From contig NZ_JARHUD010000002.1 in the NCBI RefSeq assembly GCF_029222965.1, forward strand, positions 1 through 64,000: 64,000 bases of DNA, read 5' to 3'. Source of the DNA: Aquibaculum arenosum. Its GTDB lineage: Bacteria; Pseudomonadota; Alphaproteobacteria; Kiloniellales; DSM-21159. Below the pieces are notes generated by a model. It did not search any database. It had not been told where the DNA came from and worked only from the letters and a program-made list of their open reading frames with translations. A program made the position numbers and the translations under genes. Shown here one piece after another: positions 33,200 to 42,903 of this stretch; the stretch's first letter is position 1; each line of letters begins with the position of its first letter.

Positions 33200-34894
33200 A
33201 TGCTCCTGCTCCGACGCCGAGTCTTCTCCGCCCTGCTGCTGACCCTCTCGATCTGGGTGATGTCGCCCGCTGCTCAGGCCGAGGGGCGCAGCCCCGAGGC
33301 CATGGTGGCGGCGGCCAACCCGCTGGCCGTGGAGGCCGGCGTCGAGATGCTGCGCGCCGGCGGCTCGGCGGTCGATGCCGCCATTGCGGTGCAGTTGGTG
33401 CTGGGCCTGGTGGAGCCGCAGTCTTCGGGCATCGGCGGCGGGGCCTTCCTGCTGCACTACGGGGCGGAAGGTGGCGCGATCCAGGCCTACGACGGCCGGG
33501 AAACCGCGCCTATGGCGGCGGGACCGGACCTCTTCCTGGACGAGCAGGGCCAAGCGATGGATTTCTGGGAGGCGGTGGTCGGCGGCCGCTCGGTGGGCAC
33601 GCCGGGCCTGCTGCGCATGCTGGAACTGGCGCATGAGACCCACGGCAAACTGCCCTGGGGCGCGCTTTTCGCGCCAGCCATCCGGCTGGCCGAAGAAGGC
33701 TTTGCCATTTCGCCGCGGCTGGCCGGGCAGATCGCCGCCGACGAGTACCTGCAGACCGATCCGACGGCGCGCGCCTACTTCTACACTGCCGAGGGCGCGC
33801 CCAAGCCGGCCGGCACGCCGCTGCGCAATCCCGACTATGCCGAGAGCCTACGCCGCATCGCAGAGGGTGGCGCCAATGCCTTCTACAGCGGGGCGATCGC
33901 GGCCGACATCGTCGCCAAGGTCCAGGGAGCCGAAAACCCCGGCTTGCTGAGCGAAGCGGATCTCACCGCTTACGAAGCCAAGGAGCGCACTGCGCTCTGT
34001 GGCAGCTACCGGGCCTATGAAGTCTGCGGCATGTCGCCGCCCACCTCCGGCGGGGTAGCCGTGCTGCAGATCATGGGAATGCTGGAGAACTTCGAGCTCT
34101 CCGGCCTGGCGCCCGACGGGGCTGAGGCCGTGCATCTGCTCACCGAGGCCTCACGACTCGCCTTTGCCGATCGCAACGCCTACCTGGCCGACAGCGACTT
34201 CGTGGCCGTCCCGCTGGAGCGCTTGCTCGACCCCACCTATCTGCGGCAGCGCGCAGCACTGATCCAGCGCGATGCCGTGATGGACAAGGCCGAGCCAGGG
34301 CGCCTGCCGCAGCGCGGCGCGCTGGCCCCGGAAGTCGACACGCCCAGCACCTCGCATCTCGTCGTGGTGGACGCTGCGGGCAATGCCGTTTCCATGACCA
34401 GTTCCGTGGAATCCGCCTTCGGCTCGCGCCTCATGGTGCGCGGCTTCCTGCTGAACAACCAGCTGACCGATTTCTCCTTCCTGCCCGAGATTGACGGCAA
34501 AGAGGTGGCCAACCGCGTAGAGCCGGGCAAGCGCCCGCGCAGTTCCATGTCACCGACCCTGGTGTTCGACCCCGAGGGCGCCTTTCACATCGCTGCCGGT
34601 TCACCGGGCGGGGCGCGCATCATTGGCTACACCGTCAACGCGCTGCTGGGGATGCTGGAGTGGGACCTGGACCCCCAGGAGGCGGTGGCGCGCGCTCACG
34701 CCGCCAACCTGAACGGTCCCACTCTGCTCGAGGCCGGCAGCGCGCTTGAAGCCCTGGAAGATGAGCTCCAGGCGCTTGGCCATGAAACCCGGGTGACGGG
34801 AATGACCAGCGGCCTGCACGTCATTCGACGCGGCGCGGACGGCCTCGAAGGTGGCGCCGACCCACGCCGGGAAGGCATTGTCGCCCAGCCCTGA
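33200..34894 (+). CDS. ggt: Gamma-glutamyltransferase (periplasmic)
   Basis: A 564-residue Ntn-hydrolase precursor that cleaves glutathione and other gamma-glutamyl compounds. A signal peptide ends at AQA (about residue 27). The substrate motif PPTSGGVAVLQIMGML is present. The self-processing threonine is in PSTSHLVVVDAAGNAVSMTS at about residue 385, splitting large and small subunits; RSSMSPTLVF and GSPGGARIIGYTV follow. Length and motifs are complete. Confidence 0.95.
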   Translation: MLLLRRRVFSALLLTLSIWVMSPAAQAEGRSPEAMVAAANPLAVEAGVEMLRAGGSAVDAAIAVQLVLGLVEPQSSGIGGGAFLLHYGAEGGAIQAYDGRETAPMAAGPDLFLDEQGQAMDFWEAVVGGRSVGTPGLLRMLELAHETHGKLPWGALFAPAIRLAEEGFAISPRLAGQIAADEYLQTDPTARAYFYTAEGAPKPAGTPLRNPDYAESLRRIAEGGANAFYSGAIAADIVAKVQGAENPGLLSEADLTAYEAKERTALCGSYRAYEVCGMSPPTSGGVAVLQIMGMLENFELSGLAPDGAEAVHLLTEASRLAFADRNAYLADSDFVAVPLERLLDPTYLRQRAALIQRDAVMDKAEPGRLPQRGALAPEVDTPSTSHLVVVDAAGNAVSMTSSVESAFGSRLMVRGFLLNNQLTDFSFLPEIDGKEVANRVEPGKRPRSSMSPTLVFDPEGAFHIAAGSPGGARIIGYTVNALLGMLEWDLDPQEAVARAHAANLNGPTLLEAGSALEALEDELQALGHETRVTGMTSGLHVIRRGADGLEGGADPRREGIVAQP

Positions 34895-34897
34895 GAT

Positions 34898-34922
34898 CCC
34901 TGCCTCTGCCCCTACGGCAGGG
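34898..34922. terminator. Hairpin between convergent ggt and ychF
   Basis: CCCTGCC (34898-34904) pairs with GGCAGGG (34916-34922) across an 11-base loop. There is no T-tract, so termination by this hairpin alone is uncertain; its place between convergent stops is suggestive. Confidence 0.4.
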
Positions 34923-34932
34923 TCGCCCGCGG

Positions 34933-36027
34933 TCAGACGTTGAAGCGGAAGTGGAAGACGTCGCCGTCGACCACCGGGTACTCCTTGCCCTCGGCGCGCA
35001 TCTTGCCGGCGTCCTTCGCTCCCTGCTCGCCGCCCAGGGCGATATAGTCATCGAAGGCGATGGTCTCGGCCCGGATGAATCCGCGCTCGAAATCGCTGTG
35101 GATAACACCGGCGGCCTGCGGCGCCCGGGCGCCGCGCTTCACCGTCCAGGCGCGCGCTTCCTTCGGCCCGACCGTGAAGAAGGTGATGAGGTCCAGCAGC
35201 GCATAGCCGGCGCGGATCAGCCGGGCGAGCCCGCTTTCCCCCAGGCCCAGCTCCTCCAGGAAGGCTTGCTTCTCCTCACCGTCGAGCGCAGCGATCTCCG
35301 CCTCGATGGCGGCCGAGATGACCACAAAACCGGCGCCTTCCGCCTCTGCCTTTTCGCGCACCTTCTCCGAAAGGGCATTGCCCTCGGCCACCTCGTGTTC
35401 GGCGACGTTCGCCGCGTAGAGCACCGGCTTGGCGGTCAGTAAGTTGAGCGAGCGGAAGAGCGGCTTCTGCTCCTCGGATATCTCGACGGTGCGCGCGGGG
35501 CGGCCATCGCGCAGGGCCGCGAGCACCGGCTCCAGCACAGCCATGCGCAGGCGCGCCTCCTTGTCACCGGTCTTGGCGCGCTTGGCCGTCGTGTCGGCCT
35601 GCCGCTCCAGGCTGTCCAGGTCTGCCATCATCAGTTCGGTTTCGACCGTTTCCGCATCGCGCAAAGGATCAACCGAACCCTCGACGTGGGTCACATCGCC
35701 CTCGAAGCAACGCAGCACGTGCACGATGGCGTCGACTTCACGGATGTTCGCCAGGAACTGATTGCCCAGCCCCTCCCCCTTCGAAGCGCCCCGGACCAGG
35801 CCGGCAATATCGACGAACTCGAGCTGGGTCGGAATGACCTTGGCCGACTTCGAGATGGCCGCGAGCCGTTCCAGACGCGGGTCCGGCACGGCGACGCGAC
35901 CCACATTGGGCTCGATGGTGCAGAAGGGATAGTTGGCCGCTTCCGCTGCGGCGGTCTCGGTCAGCGCGTTGAAAAGGGTCGACTTGCCGACGTTCGGCAG
36001 GCCAACGATGCCGCATTTGAAACCCAT
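34933..36027 (-). CDS. ychF: Redox-regulated ATPase YchF (Obg family)
   Basis: A 364-residue cytosolic P-loop protein that binds ribosomes and prefers ATP over GTP. G1 [15 protein letters not shown] is at residues 8-22, G3 [14 protein letters not shown] near 70, a helical coiled-coil insert is in the middle, and a C-terminal TGS domain includes [20 protein letters not shown] and [10 protein letters not shown]. Length is typical (363). Its start lies one base from the pth stop, in the prs-rplY-pth-ychF operon. Confidence 0.96.
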   Translation of the reverse strand: MGFKCGIVGLPNVGKSTLFNALTETAAAEAANYPFCTIEPNVGRVAVPDPRLERLAAISKSAKVIPTQLEFVDIAGLVRGASKGEGLGNQFLANIREVDAIVHVLRCFEGDVTHVEGSVDPLRDAETVETELMMADLDSLERQADTTAKRAKTGDKEARLRMAVLEPVLAALRDGRPARTVEISEEQKPLFRSLNLLTAKPVLYAANVAEHEVAEGNALSEKVREKAEAEGAGFVVISAAIEAEIAALDGEEKQAFLEELGLGESGLARLIRAGYALLDLITFFTVGPKEARAWTVKRGARAPQAAGVIHSDFERGFIRAETIAFDDYIALGGEQGAKDAGKMRAEGKEYPVVDGDVFHFRFNV

Positions 36028-36028
36028 G

Positions 36029-36769
36029 TCACTCGTCTCTTTGTTTGTCGCCGCTCAGGCGGTGAAGCGCGCCCTTGAGCGCGCGAGCCAGTGCACCCTG
36101 CTCTTCCCGTGGAGCGGGGGTGGGCTCTGGAGGTGCGTCGGCAGAAGGCGCCTTGGCAGGCCCCTTGTTGGCAGCCGAGGCTTTCGGCTTCGGTGGTGCC
36201 AGGTCCTGCATGACCTTGGAGGTGTAGGCGTTGTCCGCCTGTTCACTGTTCTCGCCCAGCAACACAGCATGGCGGGCCATGGCATCGAAGAGTTGCTCGA
36301 ACAGGGGCTGCTCGCCCTTGGACAGATCGCCCAGGACATGGCCCAGCACACGCTCCTTGTCCCCGGGGTGACCGATGCCGATCCGCAGACGCCGGAACTC
36401 CGGGCCGATATGCTGGGCAATGGAGCGCAGTCCATTGTGACCGGCATGCCCGCCGCCGCGCTTCAGCTTGATCTTGCCCGGGGCCAGGTCAAGTTCGTCG
36501 TGCAGCACCAGCACGTCCTCGGGGCCCAACTTGAAGAAGCGCAACGCCTCGCCCACGGCTCGGCCGGACTCGTTCATATAGGTCATGGGCTTCAGCGCCA
36601 GGACCTTATCCCCGCCGAACTGCCCCTCGGCTGCGTCGCTTTGGAAGCGCTGACGCCAGGGCGAAAAAGCGTGATGCCGGGCCATCGCCTCCACGGCCAT
36701 GAAGCCGACGTTGTGGCGATTCCCGGCGTACCTGGGTCCCGGATTACCGAGCCCGACAAGCAACAGCAT
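36029..36769 (-). CDS. pth: Peptidyl-tRNA hydrolase
   Basis: A 246-residue enzyme that releases peptides from peptidyl-tRNA. Catalytic and binding sites visible: [20 protein letters not shown] (His in NRHNVGF), [11 protein letters not shown], and [20 protein letters not shown] (Asp). The core ends at about residue 185; a Lys/Pro/Ala-rich tail of about 60 residues ([20 protein letters not shown]) is an alphaproteobacterial extension. ATG 36769 is chosen over the longer frame because the enzyme fold starts there. Confidence 0.95.
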   Translation of the reverse strand: MLLLVGLGNPGPRYAGNRHNVGFMAVEAMARHHAFSPWRQRFQSDAAEGQFGGDKVLALKPMTYMNESGRAVGEALRFFKLGPEDVLVLHDELDLAPGKIKLKRGGGHAGHNGLRSIAQHIGPEFRRLRIGIGHPGDKERVLGHVLGDLSKGEQPLFEQLFDAMARHAVLLGENSEQADNAYTSKVMQDLAPPKPKASAANKGPAKAPSADAPPEPTPAPREEQGALARALKGALHRLSGDKQRDE

Positions 36770-36946
36770 CTGTTCCTCTCGTGCCCAGAGCAAAAGCCGG
36801 TGTCCGGGCAGAAGTCTTTCAGCCCGGTCCGGCCGCACCAGAGTGGATCGGGAATGATCTGTAACACGAAGCGTTCAGTACAAACGCGATCCGGTCAAAG
36901 CGCCCTGCGGCCCCTGACCATAGCCGGGCCACAGGGCGCCCAAGGC

Positions 36947-37585
36947 TTACTCTTCAGCAGCTTCCGTCGATTCCGCTGCCTCTGCGCCTTCCTCTTCCTC
37001 GGCGGCCTCGGCCTTCACGGCGCTCGGCGCGACGATGGTGGCGATGGTGAAGTCGCGATCACTGATCGTCGGGGTCACGCCCTTGGCCAGCTTCACACCG
37101 CTGATGTGCAGGCTGTCACCGATATCGGCCTCGGACAGATCCACATCGATGTGCTCCGGAATGGCGTTGGGCGAACAGTCCACCTCAACGTCATGGCGCA
37201 CGATGTTAAGCACGCCGCCGCGCTTCAGCCCCGGAGAAGTCTCCTCGTTCAGGAAACGCACTGGCACCGCGACGCTGACGGTCGACCCCTTGGACACGCG
37301 GAGGAAGTCGAAATGCAGGGGCTCTTCCTTGATCGGATGCATCTGCAGATCGCGCGGCAGAACCTGTTCCTTCTTGCCGCCCACCTCGATGGTGAACAGG
37401 CGCGCGAAGAAACCAGGGCGGTTGAGTTCGCGCTTCATCAGGCGCGTCTCGATAGTGACGGACACCGGATCCTTGCCGGCACCATAGATCACGGCCGGGA
37501 CACGGCCGGCGCGGCGTGCGGCACGGGCGGTCCCCTTTCCGGCCCGGTCCCGCAGCTCCGCAGGAAGATTGACAGTCTCACTCAT
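36947..37585 (-). CDS. rplY: 50S ribosomal protein L25 (Ctc form)
   Basis: A 212-residue L25/TL5/Ctc protein that binds 5S rRNA. The N-terminal 5S-binding domain covers about residues 1-95 (NLPAELRDRAGKGTARAARR, then AGRVPAVIYGAGKDPVSVTI). The C-terminal Ctc domain has LHFDFLRVSKGSTVSVAVPV. A Glu/Ala-rich acidic tail ends the protein. It lies between prs and pth, the standard order. Confidence 0.95.
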   Translation of the reverse strand: MSETVNLPAELRDRAGKGTARAARRAGRVPAVIYGAGKDPVSVTIETRLMKRELNRPGFFARLFTIEVGGKKEQVLPRDLQMHPIKEEPLHFDFLRVSKGSTVSVAVPVRFLNEETSPGLKRGGVLNIVRHDVEVDCSPNAIPEHIDVDLSEADIGDSLHISGVKLAKGVTPTISDRDFTIATIVAPSAVKAEAAEEEEGAEAAESTEAAEE

Positions 37586-37692
37586 TCTCTCAACTCCTAG
37601 TCAGGATCATTTTCATGGCTCGACGGACCACGCGCCCGCCGCGGGCAAACGAGTCAGGCCTCCAGGGGTGCCGGACCCGAGCGCCGGCCGCC

Positions 37693-38640
37693 TCAGTTCG
37701 AGGACGGCATATCGAACAGGCTGGAAACGGAATGCTCGTCGCTGATCCGGCGGATCGCCTCGCCCAGCAGCGGGGCGATGGAGAGCTGCCGGATGTTCTG
37801 CGCCACGCGCATGGCTTCCGTTGCCTGAATGGAATCGGTGGTGACCAGTTCGGTCAGCGGTGAGGAACTGACGCGCGCCACAGCCCCGCCCGAGAGCACG
37901 CCGTGCGTCACATAGGCCGAGACCGACACCGCGCCGGCGTTGGTCAGCGCCACGGCGGCGTTGCACAGGGTGCCGGCGCTGTCGACGATGTCGTCCACCA
38001 GGATGCAGGTCCGTCCGGCAACGTCACCAATGATGTGCATCACCTCGGAGACGCCGGCCCGCTCGCGCCGCTTGTCGATGATGGCCAGTTCCGCGTCCAG
38101 CCGCTTGGCGATGGCGCGGGCACGCACCACGCCCCCGACGTCGGGGCTGACGATGGTCAGGTCCGCACCGTTGAAGCGATCGACGATGTCCTTCACGAAG
38201 ACCGGCGCGCTATAGAGATTATCGGTCGGTATATCGAAGAAGCCCTGGATCTGACCCGCGTGCAGATCAAGGGTCAGAACGCGATCCGCCCCGGCCTTGG
38301 TGATCAGGTTGGCCACCAGCTTCGCCGAAATGGGCGTGCGCGGTCCCGATTTACGGTCCTGGCGCGCATAGCCATAATAGGGAAGCACCGCTGTGATGCG
38401 CCGGGCCGAGCCGCGCTTGAGCGCGTCGATGGCGACCAGCAGTTCCATCAGATTGTCGTTTGCGGGATAGGAGGTCGATTGCACGACGAAAACATCCTCG
38501 CCGCGCACGTTCTCGTGGATTTCGACAAAGACTTCCATGTCGGAGAAGCGCCGCATGGCCGCCTTAGTCAAAGGCAGATTGAGGTAGGCTGAAATCGCTT
38601 CGGCCAGGGGCCGATTCGAGTTGCCTGTGAGAATTTTCAT
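37693..38640 (-). CDS. prs: Ribose-phosphate pyrophosphokinase (PRPP synthase)
   Basis: A 315-residue enzyme making PRPP from ribose 5-phosphate and ATP for nucleotide, His and Trp synthesis. [20 protein letters not shown] opens it, with [25 protein letters not shown] and the PRPP loop [21 protein letters not shown] 38640 is chosen because the conserved N-terminus begins there; upstream codons are unrelated. It is first in the operon with rplY, pth and ychF. Length is standard. Confidence 0.97.
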   Translation of the reverse strand: MKILTGNSNRPLAEAISAYLNLPLTKAAMRRFSDMEVFVEIHENVRGEDVFVVQSTSYPANDNLMELLVAIDALKRGSARRITAVLPYYGYARQDRKSGPRTPISAKLVANLITKAGADRVLTLDLHAGQIQGFFDIPTDNLYSAPVFVKDIVDRFNGADLTIVSPDVGGVVRARAIAKRLDAELAIIDKRRERAGVSEVMHIIGDVAGRTCILVDDIVDSAGTLCNAAVALTNAGAVSVSAYVTHGVLSGGAVARVSSSPLTELVTTDSIQATEAMRVAQNIRQLSIAPLLGEAIRRISDEHSVSSLFDMPSSN

Positions 38641-38930
38641 GTCAGCCGGACCGCCCAGATGGCTTGGAGCGAGGGATACGCGAGACGCGCGACCGCGGCC
38701 GCCGCAGCCCTGCGGCGACGGGCGCGCGGACAATATCAATGCCTCCCACCCCTGTAAACGACGAAGACCGATACGCAAACATGGCCTGCCGCAAGGACAG
38801 CAGGAAGTGCCATCTATTTCAGGCCGGCCACACGCCTGTACGTTGACACCGGGTCCGGCAATGCCTATAAGCCGCGCTCGTTCAGGAGATTACCGGGCTG
38901 TGCGCCCCATTTGACTTTGGGAAGAGACCG

Positions 38931-39056
38931 ATGAAGATCGTCAACTCGCTCAAGACCGCGAAGCTGCGCGAAAAGGGCTGCCAGATCGTGCGCCGCCGCG
39001 GCCGCGTTTACGTTATCAACAAGAAGCAGCCGCGCTTCAAGGCGCGCCAGGGCTGA
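38931..39056 (+). CDS. rpmJ: 50S ribosomal protein L36 (alternative, zinc-free type)
   Basis: A 41-residue protein: [20 protein letters not shown], then [21 protein letters not shown]. This is the alphaproteobacterial L36 form; only one cysteine remains of the four zinc ligands, so it cannot bind zinc in the usual way. A GGGAAGAG stretch precedes ATG 38931. Two hairpins follow the stop. Confidence 0.95.
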   Translation: MKIVNSLKTAKLREKGCQIVRRRGRVYVINKKQPRFKARQG

Positions 39057-39101
39057 CTCCGGGGCGCTTCACAGCGCCCCATCGCCACAGGCGATACTTG
39101 G

Positions 39102-39130
39102 AAGGCCGTGCCTCTTTTGGCGCGGCCTTT
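39102..39130 (+). terminator. Intrinsic terminator after L36
   Basis: An 11-bp stem (39102-39112 with 39119-39129, including one T-G pair) and loop TCTTTT, then TTC. A second hairpin, GGGGCGCT-TCAC-AGCGCCCC (39061-39080), lies between it and the stop codon; together they should end the L36 transcript. Confidence 0.7.
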
Positions 39131-39249
39131 CGCATGCGCGCAATCTGCCTCGACCCATCGTTCGAGCCGCCGAGTATCAGAAGCAGACTCCCGACGCCGC
39201 CATCGTGACGCAGTTCCCCATTTTGGCGAATTGCGTTATGAGAGCATCC

Positions 39250-39699
39250 ATGACGGCGAGAACAACACGGCGCAGCCTCCTGCTTTCCGCGCTGGCCAGT
39301 GCCATTGCCGCTGCCGGCGCCAGCGGCTTTCCGGCCCGGCTGTACGCTGGAGCCGGGATCACTGAATCGCAGTTTTTTGAACTTTCGCAGACCCTGACCG
39401 GGACAAAGAACCTGAACCCGCGCGTGGCGCGAACGCTGCTCGGCAGCTTCCTCGCCATGGGCAAGGGAGCGGAGCTCGAGGCTCTTGCCGCGGAGATGCC
39501 GAGCCCCGATGGGACCGGGGAAGTGGCAGAAACCCTGATCGCCGCTTGGTACTCCGGCATCTTGATCGGGCCCGAAGGGCCGCTCGCAACAGACTATACC
39601 GGCGCGCTCCTCTGGAATGCTCTCGCCTTCACCAAGCCGGCCGGCCTCTGCGGTGGGGAGACAAACTACTGGTCGGAACCACCGGAGTCGCAGCGGTGA
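39250..39699 (+). CDS. Tat-exported small subunit of a GMC dehydrogenase
   Basis: A 149-residue protein with a twin-arginine signal (TARTTRRSLLLSALASAIAA) and a helical body. The family is the small subunit of membrane-bound sorbitol/gluconate-type dehydrogenases: FFELSQTLTGTKNL and AWYSGILIGPEGP fit. The GMC subunit follows with overlapping GTGA, so both are co-translated and probably exported as one folded complex. ATG 39250 is chosen because RR is at positions 6-7; ATG 39238 adds four residues. Confidence 0.78.
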   Translation: MTARTTRRSLLLSALASAIAAAGASGFPARLYAGAGITESQFFELSQTLTGTKNLNPRVARTLLGSFLAMGKGAELEALAAEMPSPDGTGEVAETLIAAWYSGILIGPEGPLATDYTGALLWNALAFTKPAGLCGGETNYWSEPPESQR

Positions 39700-41312
39700 A
39701 AGACCTTGTGGCTGACGTGGTTGTGGTCGGCTCCGGTGTGGCCGGCGCACTCACCGCTGCGCAACTCGCCGCCAAAGGGGTTGATGTCGCCATTCTGGAA
39801 GCTGGCGCCAAGGTGGATCGCCCGGAGGGCGTTGAACGTTTCTGGAACGCCGCAATCAAGGTGCCTGAATGCCCCTACCCGCCCCGGCCCGAGGCGATGC
39901 ATCCTGTCTCGGACAATCACGACGGCTGGTACCGGCAGGCGGGGCCCGAGTCCTTCGGCAGCACCTATCTGAAGGTCGTCGGCGGCACCACCTGGCACTG
40001 GCTCGGCACGAGCTTACGCTACCTGCCGAGCGATTTTCAGCTCAAGACGCACTATGGCCGGGGTGTTGATTGGCCGATCTCCTACGATGAGATCGAGCCT
40101 TTCTACGCGCGTGCCGAGGAGGAACTGGGGGTCGCCGGAGATGCCGCGGACGATCTCGGCTCGCCGCGCAGCAACGGCTATCCCATGCCACCCGTCGGCC
40201 AGACCTATCTGGATCGCCAGATCGCCAAGGCACTGGCGGACAGCGAGTATCAACTGCGCGCAACGCCTCAGGCGCGCAACGTCATCGAGCGGGACGGACG
40301 GCCGCCGTGCTGCGGCAGTGCCAGCTGCATTCCTATCTGCCCGGTTCAGGCAAAGTACGATGCAACGGTCCACCTGGATAAGGCCATTGCTGCGGGTGCC
40401 CGTCTCTATGAGCGAAGCACCGCCATCTTCATCGAGGCGTCAGGCACAGGGCAGATCACAGCGATTCGCTTTCGGCGGTGGGACGGCAGTGAGGGCATCG
40501 CACAAGCCAAGGTCTTTCTGCTCGCTGCGCATGCCATCGAATCGCCGCGGCTGCTGCTCGCATCCAGGGGCGAAAACACACCGCAAGGCGTTGCCAATGC
40601 TTCCAACCAGGTCGGCCGGCACCTGATGGACCATCCCGTGCAGCTCTCCTGGGCCCTGACAAAGGAGCCTGTCTGGCCCTATCGCGGCCCCACCTCCACC
40701 TCCGGTATCGAGAACCTGCGCGATGGCGCGTTCCGGCGCGAGCGGGGCGCCTTTCGCGTCGAGATCGGCAATGACGGTTGGATCTGGCCCACAGGCGGCC
40801 CGGTCATGGAAGCAGCGGCTCTGGTGCAGCAGGGACTCCGCGGCAAGGAGCTCGATGCCGCCCTCGCCCACCAGGCAGCACGGCACATTCGCATTGGCTC
40901 CCTGGTTGAGCAGCTGCCGGATGCCGATAACCGCGTGACCCTCGACCCTGAGGCGAAGGACGTCTATGGCGTACCGCTGCCGCGGCTAAGCTACGACGTG
41001 GACGCCTACACGCGTGCGGGCATGGCGACGGCCAAGCAGGTGCACGACGAGATCTTCCAGAGGCTCGGCACCACGCAGGTCCAGCACGCGCCCAACTTCT
41101 TTGGCGCAGGTCATATCATCGGCACAACGCGCATGGGCGAGGATCCGAAGAGCTCGGTGGTCGACCGGAACCTGCGCAGTCATGACCATCCCAACCTCTT
41201 CATCCTGGGCTCATCTGTGTTCCCCACCTCGGCGACGGCCAACCCAACTTTGACCATCGCCGCGCTCAGTCTTCGGGTCGTGGAGCCGGTGCTGGCCAGC
41301 CTTCGAAGCTGA
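39696..41312 (+). CDS. GMC-family FAD dehydrogenase, large subunit
   Basis: A 538-residue flavoprotein oxidising alcohols or sugars. The FAD-binding motif VVVVGSGVAGALTAAQLA is at residues 8-25, and VVGGTTWHWLGTSLRYLP and the cysteine-rich PPCCGSASCIPICPVQAKYD follow. The catalytic His region is GAGHIIGTTRMG, with HPNLFILGSSVFPTSATANP at the end. It has no signal of its own and would ride out with the Tat-tagged small subunit. A cytochrome c subunit, common in this family, is not adjacent. Substrate unknown. Confidence 0.85.
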   Translation: MKDLVADVVVVGSGVAGALTAAQLAAKGVDVAILEAGAKVDRPEGVERFWNAAIKVPECPYPPRPEAMHPVSDNHDGWYRQAGPESFGSTYLKVVGGTTWHWLGTSLRYLPSDFQLKTHYGRGVDWPISYDEIEPFYARAEEELGVAGDAADDLGSPRSNGYPMPPVGQTYLDRQIAKALADSEYQLRATPQARNVIERDGRPPCCGSASCIPICPVQAKYDATVHLDKAIAAGARLYERSTAIFIEASGTGQITAIRFRRWDGSEGIAQAKVFLLAAHAIESPRLLLASRGENTPQGVANASNQVGRHLMDHPVQLSWALTKEPVWPYRGPTSTSGIENLRDGAFRRERGAFRVEIGNDGWIWPTGGPVMEAAALVQQGLRGKELDAALAHQAARHIRIGSLVEQLPDADNRVTLDPEAKDVYGVPLPRLSYDVDAYTRAGMATAKQVHDEIFQRLGTTQVQHAPNFFGAGHIIGTTRMGEDPKSSVVDRNLRSHDHPNLFILGSSVFPTSATANPTLTIAALSLRVVEPVLASLRS

Positions 41313-41412
41313 TCCCAACGGTCACCCAGTCGCGTTGACCCTCCATGGGCAAATCCCCATACTCGCGCCCACCGGCGCAGGCAGGATTCTGCCCGGCCAG
41401 GGAGAGATCGTC

Positions 41413-42900
41413 ATGCACATGCCCGAACCGGATGCCGGTACCATTGCCCGCAAAAGCGAAATCGTTGCTGCGCTTCAAGCTGTGGTGCCCGGCGAGGGTG
41501 TCATTTTCGACGCTGAGGAGTTGGCGGCTTACGAAAGCGATGGGCTGACCGCCTATCGCCAGCCACCCCTGATCGTCGTTCTGCCGGAAACTGTGGAGCA
41601 GGTCTCCGCCGTCCTGCGCTACTGCAATGAGCAGAAGGTAAAGGTGGTGCCGCGCGGCGCCGGCACCTCGCTGTCCGGCGGCTCGCTGCCGCTGGCCGAC
41701 GGCATCATCCTCGGTCTCGGCAAGTTCAACCGCATTCTCGACATCGACTACGACAATCGCTGTGCCGTGGTGCAGCCGGGAGTGACCAACCTGGGCATCA
41801 CCAAGGCCGTCGAGCATCGCGGCTTCTACTATGCCCCCGACCCCTCCAGTCAGATCGCCTGCTCCATCGGCGGCAACATCGCCGAGAATTCCGGCGGCGT
41901 GCACTGCCTCAAGTACGGACTGACCACCAACAATGTGCTGGGCATCGAACTGGTGCTGATGGACGGCACGGTGATGCGCCTGGGTGGCAAGCACCTGGAG
42001 GCTGAGGGTTACGATCTGCTCGGCCTGCTCACTGGCTCCGAGGGCCTTTTGGGCGTGGTCACCGAAGTCACCGTGCGCCTGCTGCGCCAGCCTGCAACCG
42101 CGCGCGCCCTGCTGCTGGGCTTCGAGAGCAGCGAGGCCGCCGGTGACTGTGTGGCCGCGGTCATCGCCGCCGGTATCATTCCGGGCGGCATGGAAATGAT
42201 GGACCGCCCTGCGATTCACGCCGCAGAGGATTTCGTGCAGGCCGGCTACCCGCGTTACGTGGAAGCGCTGCTGATTGTCGAACTGGACGGTCCCGAGGCC
42301 GAGGTGGATTACCTGATTTTCCGCTGTTCCGAGATCGCCAAGGCAAAGGGCGCCGTCTATGAACGTGTCTCGAAGAATGAAGAGGAGCGAGCTGTCTTCT
42401 GGGCCGGGCGCAAGGCGGCCTTTCCGGCTGTCGGTCGCATCTCACCCGACTATTACTGCATGGACGGGACCATTCCCCGCCACCGCCTGCCTGAGGTGCT
42501 GCGTCGCATGCGCGAGCTGTCCGAACACTACGGCCTGCGCGTGGCCAATGTTTTCCACGCCGGCGACGGCAACCTCCACCCGCTCATCCTCTATGATGCC
42601 AACGTACCGGGCGAACTGGAGCGCTGCGAGGCATTCGGCGCCGAGATTCTCAAGCTCTGCGTCGAGGTCGGTGGCGTTCTGACCGGAGAGCACGGGGTCG
42701 GCGTGGAGAAACGCGACCTCATGCCCTCCATGTTCTCCGAGATCGACCTGAAGCAGCAGCAACGGGTCAAGTGTGCCTTTGACCCCGACCATCTGCTCAA
42801 TCCCGGCAAGGTTTTTCCGCAACTGCACCGCTGCGCCGAACTGGGCCGCATGCACATCCACCGCGGCCAGATGCCCTTCCCCGACATCCCCCGGTTCTGA
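41413..42900 (+). CDS. glcD: Glycolate oxidase, FAD subunit GlcD
   Basis: A 495-residue FAD-linked subunit. FAD-binding PCMH-type domain: VVPRGAGTSLSGGSLPLADG near residue 80 and SIGGNIAENSGGVHCLKYGL near 155. The C-terminal FAD-oxidase domain has VFHAGDGNLHP and GGVLTGEHGVGVEKRD with metal and substrate His residues. ATG 41413 with GGAGAG upstream. It forms glcDEF (3 and 3 bp spacing), turning glycolate into glyoxylate. Confidence 0.95.
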   Translation: MHMPEPDAGTIARKSEIVAALQAVVPGEGVIFDAEELAAYESDGLTAYRQPPLIVVLPETVEQVSAVLRYCNEQKVKVVPRGAGTSLSGGSLPLADGIILGLGKFNRILDIDYDNRCAVVQPGVTNLGITKAVEHRGFYYAPDPSSQIACSIGGNIAENSGGVHCLKYGLTTNNVLGIELVLMDGTVMRLGGKHLEAEGYDLLGLLTGSEGLLGVVTEVTVRLLRQPATARALLLGFESSEAAGDCVAAVIAAGIIPGGMEMMDRPAIHAAEDFVQAGYPRYVEALLIVELDGPEAEVDYLIFRCSEIAKAKGAVYERVSKNEEERAVFWAGRKAAFPAVGRISPDYYCMDGTIPRHRLPEVLRRMRELSEHYGLRVANVFHAGDGNLHPLILYDANVPGELERCEAFGAEILKLCVEVGGVLTGEHGVGVEKRDLMPSMFSEIDLKQQQRVKCAFDPDHLLNPGKVFPQLHRCAELGRMHIHRGQMPFPDIPRF

Positions 42901-42903
42901 TCC

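Noticed and set aside
35933-37600. 555-codon plus-strand open frame
   Set aside because: It runs antisense through ychF, pth and rplY, all clearly real on the minus strand; its own translation has no family signature.
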